Shown: positions 57,310 through 64,000 of the stretch, piece after piece
Numbering within the stretch: the stretch's first letter is position 1
Layout of the letters: every line of letters begins with the position of its first letter
From: Acanthacorydalis orientalis
Taxonomy: Eukaryota > Arthropoda > Insecta > Megaloptera > Corydalidae
Assembly: GCA_034766995.1 (NCBI GenBank)
Contig: CM068323.1
Span: forward strand, 21,315,346 to 21,379,345
Direction of reading: 5' to 3'
DNA length: 64,000 nt
Made by a program: the position numbers and the translations under genes
The notes under the pieces: generated by a model
Databases searched by the model: none
Told to the model about the DNA's origin: nothing
What the model saw: only the letters and a program-made list of their open reading frames with translations

Positions 57310-57542
57310 TTTACTGTTATAAAAATTAAATTACTCTCTTAAACCCAACATCAAAGCACAACAAACGGAATGAAGCGTATGAACTGGAAAAAACCTTGAT
57401 GAAAAAATATTTTGATTGTCATCTTTCATTAAGCACAGATCCCTGTGTCTCTACGTCAACACGTTCATTTTTCGCTTTATTCTCCCGACTTATGTGTCTT
57501 TTTCATTAAGTATATTACAACGTTTCTTTCTTTTATTTTTAG

Positions 57543-57709
57543 GTTTTCGGACATTCCGAGTCCATGGTGGCAAGCAAGTACAGTATTAGTTGGTGCTGGT
57601 AGTGCTCTCTCACTTCTTGTAGCTATAACAGCTGCTGCCGCTCTCTGTATCACGTATGTGGTGCACGCTGGTTCTGCCCGAGTTGCTGGTGCGTTGCAAC
57701 TCATAGCAG
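57543..57709 (+). CDS. LHFPL6: LHFPL6-like tetraspan protein, internal coding exon B (TM2 region)
   Basis: Continuation of the same protein. The single G at 57543 completes the split Arg codon left by the upstream exon (phase 2), then 55 codons follow, and the exon ends one base into a codon (phase 1). It begins FSDIPSPWWQAS, matching the Phe-x-x-Ile-Pro-Ser-x-x-Trp/Phe signature before helix 2 in LHFPL proteins. A hydrophobic helix follows (about residues 13-38 of the exon, with LLVAITAAAALC in its core), then a short turn with ARVAGALQLIAG that leads into helix 3. Human LHFPL6 has the similar LLLVALTALMGCC and GRVAGGIQFLGG at these places. The acceptor is a long T-rich tract ending TTTTTAG at 57542; the donor is GCAG|GTGAGT at 57710, and reading on gives an immediate in-frame stop (TAA at 57715). 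The reverse strand has a 92-codon open frame over the exon, which is a shadow. The rest of helices 3-4 and the stop codon lie beyond the window. Confidence 0.92.
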
Positions 57710-58267
57710 GTGAGTAACAAATGTTTGTCTTAAATTGGTATACAGTTGACAGCACAATGTCACCACTAGTGAAGATATGTAATTTATTATCCGAAAAAGT
57801 GACGAGGATGAATAGTTTTCAATGAAATCCACATTTAAACATTATTCTATACACATGCATATATATATATATTTCATTTTCTAGATATAAAAATATTGAA
57901 CATAAATTTTAAATATGAAATATTAATCCGACTTTAACGAAATTACGAAACTGCTGTTTTTCACAAAAAATAATGTTTTTATTCTTTTATATAATATAAT
58001 TTTTTGTCCACTATCCATGAAAATCAGTATAAAAAATTTATTTCATTTCTCCTTTGTTGATATTCGCAATGCATTTCAGAAATAAGCACTCTAGTCACGA
58101 TTGTGTTATATGTGTTGAGTCCATCTAATTTTATAGTAAGCCATATTTTTTTTAAAACGGTACGTTGAAAAAATTATTAATGTATACTTAAACTAAAATG
58201 AGGTCATTCAATAATAAATTTTTTTTAGAATTTTTTTTATAAAAAATTGTCTTTATATTTGTATCTA

Positions 58268-58303
58268 TCTATATAAATATATATATATATATATACATAT
58301 GTA

Positions 58304-58339
<36 letters not shown>
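58268..58339. repeat. (TA)n microsatellite
   Basis: Interrupted in the middle by ACATATGTATATATGTA. Confidence 0.95.
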
Positions 58340-58341
<2 letters not shown>

Positions 58342-58659
58342 GTACAAAACTTACAATAAGTTTAGTAAGCTTTCTTATAAAAATTAACCATTAAATAAAT
58401 AATATTATTTAAGAAATCAAAATGTTAAAATATATTTATTAAAATGTAGAAATACATATTTAATAATCAGTTATTCTTGTGAATAAATATTTATTTTTCT
58501 TATATTTGTACTCTTGAAACAAATATCTAATTGTATATTTAAAGAATAATGTATATTTATTTAATTTAAAAATAATTTGGTATATTTTGTCACTGTATAG
58601 TATTTGTAAATGTATTAAAATTTCAGTATCTAATAAACACTTTGCAAGTAAATATAATC

Positions 58660-58660
<1 letters not shown>

Positions 58661-58726
<66 letters not shown>
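58661..58726. repeat. (TA)n microsatellite
   Basis: One TATG interruption. Confidence 0.95.
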
Positions 58727-59446
58727 ACACTATTATGTTATAAATTTATTTAAAACAATCATTAATAACAATTGAAAATTAATTCGATTAAAGTGTGGCA
58801 ACATTTACATAAATTCTTTTAAATTAGACAAACAAACGCCAAAAGGGAAAACAAAATGAGAATGTTAGTAAAATTTCCCGATATAATCTTAACAACGTCT
58901 GTTGAGAATACAAAAGATATTTTATGAAGAGAGCTGTCGATTCGTGTTGAAAATAGGGCGCTGAACTTGAGACTGTTTAGGTATGATGTAAAGGGGTTGG
59001 TGGATGGTGGTTACTTTTACTGTTACAAACATTCTGCACTGGCGTAGATACTGAAAATGTAGTAAAGATCAATAAAAGTTCGAGAATACTTTGACCTATT
59101 ATAGTCTGTACAATTTCTGTATTGTGTTCTCCGGCTTACACATTTTGTTAGACACGAATACATGTACTTTTGATTGATCTCCAAGTTTTATTCATCAAAT
59201 ATCGTTTCAAAGAAATTTAGACTATGTATTAAATCAAATATTGCGCAAATCATTTATATAGTGTTGGTTTTTTGTATTATTTTAACGAGTATTGATTAAG
59301 AATTAAAATGGTTCATTTCGTTCAAAACACTTATAAATTTTTCATCTTGTTTTACTATTAATACTGTGAGCTTGATTGAAATAAATTTACTTTGTTCAAA
59401 TAAAATTACATATACAAACATACAGCTATTTACAAATCAATACATA

Positions 59447-59449
<3 letters not shown>

Positions 59450-59488
<39 letters not shown>
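59450..59488. repeat. (TA)n microsatellite
   Basis: Preceded by loose ACATAC units. Confidence 0.95.
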
Positions 59489-59489
<1 letters not shown>

Positions 59490-60979
59490 GTTAATTTTAG
59501 TATTTTTTTATTCCGTAAATTTCAAACAATGGTTTTCCATTTTAATGAAAATTGACAGCTCTGAGACCTTGGATTAAATAATTTTATAAAGTAATATTGC
59601 TTATAAAAGATAATTAGATATCCATACTAATGCTTCTGTTGAATATATTATTTAAGGGAAATAATTAAAAAAGGTTACTGACTTTATAAAATATTTTTTG
59701 TTTGTTTTTTATAATATATTATTTATAAATTTTTGAAAGAACTGTTTTATAGAATTACTATATTAGCACTTTTAAAATATACTTAATAATAAAAATAAAA
59801 TATTGTTATTTGTAATAATTAATTATTACCAATTTATATTATTCTTTTACATAAACAAATCGATTTTAAAGTAAAATAATACTATTTTCGAGTATTCTTT
59901 GCTAAATGCAGTACTAAATTTTAACTTATTCTCTTTATTAATTAATATTTTATAACATCAATATCCATTTTATGTACGGGAATAACTTAAGAATCATTAA
60001 AATTTTTATTTCATTTACTATTTAATGTTTTATATTTTTTGTGCAGAAATTTAGAACGTTAACTAAATCAAATCAATCGTTGCATGTTTTTGTATATTTT
60101 CTTTACATTAAAATTAAAATACGTTTCTCAAAACTGTGACAATATTAATGTAATCATAAATAAACAACTAAATGCTCCGAAATTCAGTTAATTAAATTAG
60201 ATTACGCGTTCAAATATTTGTGTGTTAAGCAAATTGATGATTAAAAATCAATTATAAACAGGAAATTATATCACAAAGCATTGTTTATAGTAAGTGACAT
60301 TTAAGTTACTTTAATCGTTTCTTTACTCTTTATTGTACCATTAAAGAAAGAAACTAGAAAGCCGAAGTCATGTTTTATTGCACGGTTAAGACGATATGCT
60401 AGAACCGAATGAATCATGAATTCGCATTTATGCTTGTGAGCTATGTCACCTTTCGTTAAGAACAGGATTGTCTCGAATAATTAATTACATTCGATTTGAA
60501 GAACATTACACGATATATAACGTGGATGTAATTGGAGAAGAGTTTTGTCATTACAAAAAGCTTTAAACAATTTCACATGGTATTTAAAATCATTTTAATA
60601 AAAATAAAGTATTACCATAAATTTTATAGAAAAAACAATTTACATTAATAAAATTTTAAAAATATGATTAACTTTTTAAAATCATCTTAATTGATGTACA
60701 TTGAAACTCATTAAGGGAATTTGATTTTTTTTAAAAAAAATCTCTTGTTTTTATAATGAAAATTATAATTTTGATATTCGTTTGTAAACATAATGTGTAT
60801 TTTTCCATATGTCAATTCCTTGATACTATTTTTAATAAATAAACACTTGTGCATAATTTGAAATGAAAATATATCTTGTCTGAATCGTTCGCATAATTCA
60901 ATAAATTTATCAGATTGACAATATATAAATTTATCACGAAATAAAACACGAATTTATATATCTTTGTAAACTCGAATTA

Positions 60980-61455
60980 GAAACATTTGTTTTTATGAAA
61001 AAAATCTGCCCACACATGCGTCTGAGTAGGTGTGTGTATGTGTGTGTGTGTGTGTCTAGACGTAGACAACAGTTTCGAACATAATCCCTAATAACCTCCG
61101 TTACGCCACTGTCGCAGATGCTCATTGATAGTATGAAAAAAAGCAATTTTGTTCGGGGCCCATCGCGATGTTCCGATACAGGGATCAAATATAATCTGCT
61201 CTCTAAGCGGTGAAATGGCACTGAAGCTCCGTTCTGAAAAGATTTTATATCGTTATTTCGATTTCGATTACAATTGTGGCAAATGGCGAAAATAGACGAA
61301 GCGAACGAGACGCCGCTTATCACGACCCAATGTTCTCTTCGGCGAATTCATTTTGACAACGTCTTCGGTTTCTTTCTCTTCGTTCGACCGTCTTTCAACA
61401 AATCAGGCCCCTCTTTTGACTCTAATAAATATTTATTGCTTTATAAATGTTAATT
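60980..61455. other. CpG-rich island with short unrecognised reading frames
   Basis: This block has clearly more G+C and CpG than its flanks, densest at 61240-61400. It holds overlapping open frames on both strands. A + strand frame at 61283-61453 (56 codons, starting MAKIDEANETPL) has a reasonable start context and spans the CpG-rich core. A second + frame at 61353-61592 has 79 codons. A - strand frame at 60934-61323 has 129 codons but includes a translated (CA)n tract. None resembles a family I know. The location inside an intron suggests either an old mobile-element copy or a regulatory or conserved non-coding block. Confidence 0.4.
61072..61108 (-). other. tRNA-like RNA polymerase III boxes (possible SINE or tRNA fragment)
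   Basis: On the - strand, TGGCGTAACGG (61108-61098) fits the A-box consensus TRGYNNARNNG at every position, and GTTCGAAAC (61080-61072) fits the B-box consensus GWTCRANNC. The gap between them is 17 bases, shorter than in a normal tRNA gene (about 30 or more). GACAG just upstream can pair (one wobble) with CTGTT just downstream. A (CA)n tract lies beyond on the same strand. This may be a decayed tRNA-derived short interspersed element; chance is the alternative. Confidence 0.3.
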
Positions 61456-61859
61456 TTGTCGGGATTTCACGTGAATTATACAGGCTTTTCAAACAATCAA
61501 TCGTTCGATACGTATACTTATTGATATTGACATCGGTTCAAGATATTCGAAATAAATCTTTCATTTTCACTCATCCTGTTTATTTATTTTAACAGTATCG
61601 ATTCAAGCACGTTATAAAGATATTCCCAAATATTTCAGTCTATTGTTATTTAAAGAAACCCATTTACATAAAGTATTTATTTTCAACCATTGTCTTTATA
61701 AAAGAATTTCTGAAGCTGTTTGTCAAATATGCATTCTCAGTAACAGGACATTAATGAATAAGAAATTATACTGAGAAACACAACGACTTGATATTGATTT
61801 GTAGATAAGAATTCTTAAGAATTTCAATCCAAATAACCCTTTCAATAAATCAATTTATA

Positions 61860-61860
<1 letters not shown>

Positions 61861-61937
<77 letters not shown>

Positions 61938-61938
61938 T
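61861..61938. repeat. (TA)n(TG)n compound microsatellite
   Basis: Two TA blocks split by CATATACA, ending in (TG)n. Confidence 0.95.
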
Positions 61939-64000
61939 TGAAATGCGTTTAAAATGTAAATAGATATTTGAATATTATATTTCTTAAACCACATGATTAT
62001 ATAAAACGAATAATAAAAATTATATATATATATAAAAATTAATTATTATTATCGGTATTTATTTTATGCTATTATTTATCATAAAAAATCATTAACCATG
62101 CAACCTCAAATCGTTAAATATTCACGAAGACTTATACTGAATTATTAATTTGTCAGTTTTTATTTTTTAGTTTTATAATATTCATAACATACTTGAACTA
62201 GATCAATGATGATTGACGGAAATACGTTAAAATGTTTTTTAAAACGTTTCGAATTTCTTTAGTAAATAAATAAAAGCTTTTAATAACTAATTGAAATGTT
62301 AACTGACTGTTATAAACATCTCCAGAGACCACATATTATACATAAATTAATAATAGAATTTAAAAACACATGTGATACTCATTTATGCTTTTAACGTTTT
62401 AAAATATTTTTCTCGAATAAAATACATATACATGGAAAACTAAAAATCCATATAATAAAAGTATTGTTCGAGCAAAATTCTATTAAAAATATATGAACAT
62501 TAACAATGGTTTAAAATCAAACATTCATTCAACAAAATAAAAATGAAAAATACTAAAAACCACTTGCTTTCATATTTACGAGAGCAGAAGTCAGAAAACT
62601 TATCGTGCAAGTGTAAAAATAAAACGAAATTTTATGAAAAGCATTCTAATTGAATAAGTACGACGTTTGCCTTCTGCCAAGTTCGTACCACAGCGTTGCG
62701 CTATCAACAATGCCATTTAATTTGTTTTGAACTTTGTTTACAAATGGAACTAGTTTCGGAATTAATTATGTCATTACCGAAATTTATCTTGTACTGTTGT
62801 AATTAATACCTGTTTAATAAAATTTAATGTGTTCGCACGTCGCTTGTTAATATTTAACTAGGCAACGTATGAAACGTTTGTACCCACTCGATAGTTTGTT
62901 GTATATAATTTATTATCAGTCTGTGTATTTATTTAACATTTTGTCAAATTGAACCGATATAATTATGAAATATTATACTGGAATATATTAATGAAAACTG
63001 TAATACAAATAGATACAAATGAAATATATCTTCACTAATTCGGTCAAGTATTTACGCAAACTGGACATATTTGATATTAAATAGTGTGTTTAGCTTGCAA
63101 AATATGCACATGTTTGAGAAATGCTTGATAATCATTTTAATAATATAATTTTAGGAATATATGTTACAGTTTTGATATTTTATAAAATGTATAATATGCA
63201 AAATTTAACTAAAAGATTAACTCATATGATTTTATATGAAGTTATTAGAAAAAATTGAAATAAATTAATATAAACAATATCATATCTTTAACAAATAGAT
63301 GAAGATTGTTAATAGATTTTTCAAAATAACTATTTGTTTTAACAATTGTTAGAAATTTAATGTTTTTTCACATTCAATATTAATTGTTTTTTTTTCATAA
63401 AACCACTTTTAATTTAATTACTACAACTGTATTTAAACCAAATAGATTTTTAATATTGAGAAATACAAAAAAATACATCATCTTTGTTTAGTATTACTAT
63501 CAAATTAAAAGTTTCTTGCCAATGGATAATTCTGAACTCTATTTTTAGAAAGAAAATATTTTTCCATGTACTTAGCATAAAAGTAAACAAAAATAAATTA
63601 TATAAATACTAACAGAACAAGTGCGTTTTACAAAAAGATAAGTTGTTTCAATACACAGATTTTTATCAGTGACTCGACTTTCAATAAAATCTTCTATTTA
63701 AATAGTTATAATTGTTCTCATAAAATCATTATTATTACAATTTCCTGTACAGATACGTTCATTTTTGAAACTGTCTAAAATACTAGTTTGTCAATAAAAA
63801 CATCGAACCGTCTAAACTCTACAGACAGCAAATATTCCTACAACATATTTCAGATTTAACACACGATTATGTGAGGTTGAATGATATTATAAACTTTCAT
63901 ATACAAAATTAATTTTAATCTAAATTAAAGTTATCTAGAAATGACAACCTTATCACCTGAAATTACGGTTGATATGCTTATTAACATATACATACTCTTA

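Larger units (their letters stand above)
44465..57542 (+). other. Intron of the LHFPL6-like gene (13,078 bp)
   Basis: Non-coding stretch between the two exons, bounded by GTAAGC at the 5' end and TTTTTAG at the 3' end, and interrupting the reading frame in phase 2. It is AT-rich and carries several (TA)n tracts, a pair of adjacent hairpins (48602-48648), and two CpG-richer islands (52980-53230 and 55740-56080). I saw no further exon that keeps the frame. Direct joining of exons A and B already gives a continuous family match, so none is needed. Confidence 0.85.
57710..64000 (+). other. AT-rich 3' intron (partial) of the LHFPL6-like gene
   Basis: Starts with a good donor (GTGAGT) after exon B. 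I looked for the next expected exon, which should start in phase 1 and encode helix 3 and a Tyr-Pro-x-Gly-Trp motif, and found nothing convincing to the window end. The stretch holds four long (TA)n tracts and an island at 60980-61455. Confidence 0.65.

Noticed and set aside
57477..57755. 92-codon - strand open frame over exon B
   Set aside because: It is the antisense shadow of the LHFPL exon, which has good splice sites and a family match on the + strand.
58980..59030. G-rich stretch considered as the next exon (Gly-Trp motif of helix 3-4 region)
   Set aside because: Translation does not match the family and no acceptor precedes it.

Overview
This window looks like animal (eukaryotic) nuclear DNA. 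It is about three-quarters A+T by eye, has no bacterial-style gene packing, and contains only two short stretches that I can defend as protein-coding. Both are internal exons on the + strand (44349-44464 and 57543-57709). Spliced together they read in frame as the middle of an LHFPL-type tetraspan membrane protein (LHFP/claudin-like superfamily), most like subfamily member 6. CpG dinucleotides look undepleted, very long AT-rich introns flank the exons, and (TA)n tracts occur about once per kb. That suits an invertebrate. An arthropod such as a hymenopteran is my first guess and a mollusc the alternative, but the host is inference only.

Layout. Positions 1-44348 hold no recognised exon. They are AT-rich DNA, probably an upstream intron of the same gene, because the exon at 44349 opens in mid-protein without a start codon. 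Exon A (44349-44464) gives part of the first extracellular loop. A 13,078-bp intron follows (44465-57542). Exon B (57543-57709) gives the end of that loop, the second transmembrane helix, the short cytosolic turn and the start of the third helix. From 57710 to the end is AT-rich intron again. The N-terminal exon (start codon, first helix) and the C-terminal exon or exons (third and fourth helices, stop) are not seen here.

The commonest structured sequence is simple repeat: about 60 (TA)n tracts of 20-120 bp, many fused to (CA)n, (TG)n, (GA)n or (AAT)n blocks. Nearly all longer open reading frames in the window are translations of these tracts (Tyr-Ile runs) or chance frames, and I do not call them genes. 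Scattered through the AT-rich background are islands with more G+C and CpG. The most distinctive are 39010-39072 (a short GC-rich islet), 52980-53230, 55740-56080 and 60980-61455. The last carries a tRNA-like pair of RNA polymerase III boxes on the - strand and short unrecognised reading frames. I found no CRISPR array, rRNA, convincing intact tRNA, intact transposon or viral gene. Apart from the LHFPL exons the window is mostly ordinary non-coding DNA, and I see no clear novel system.
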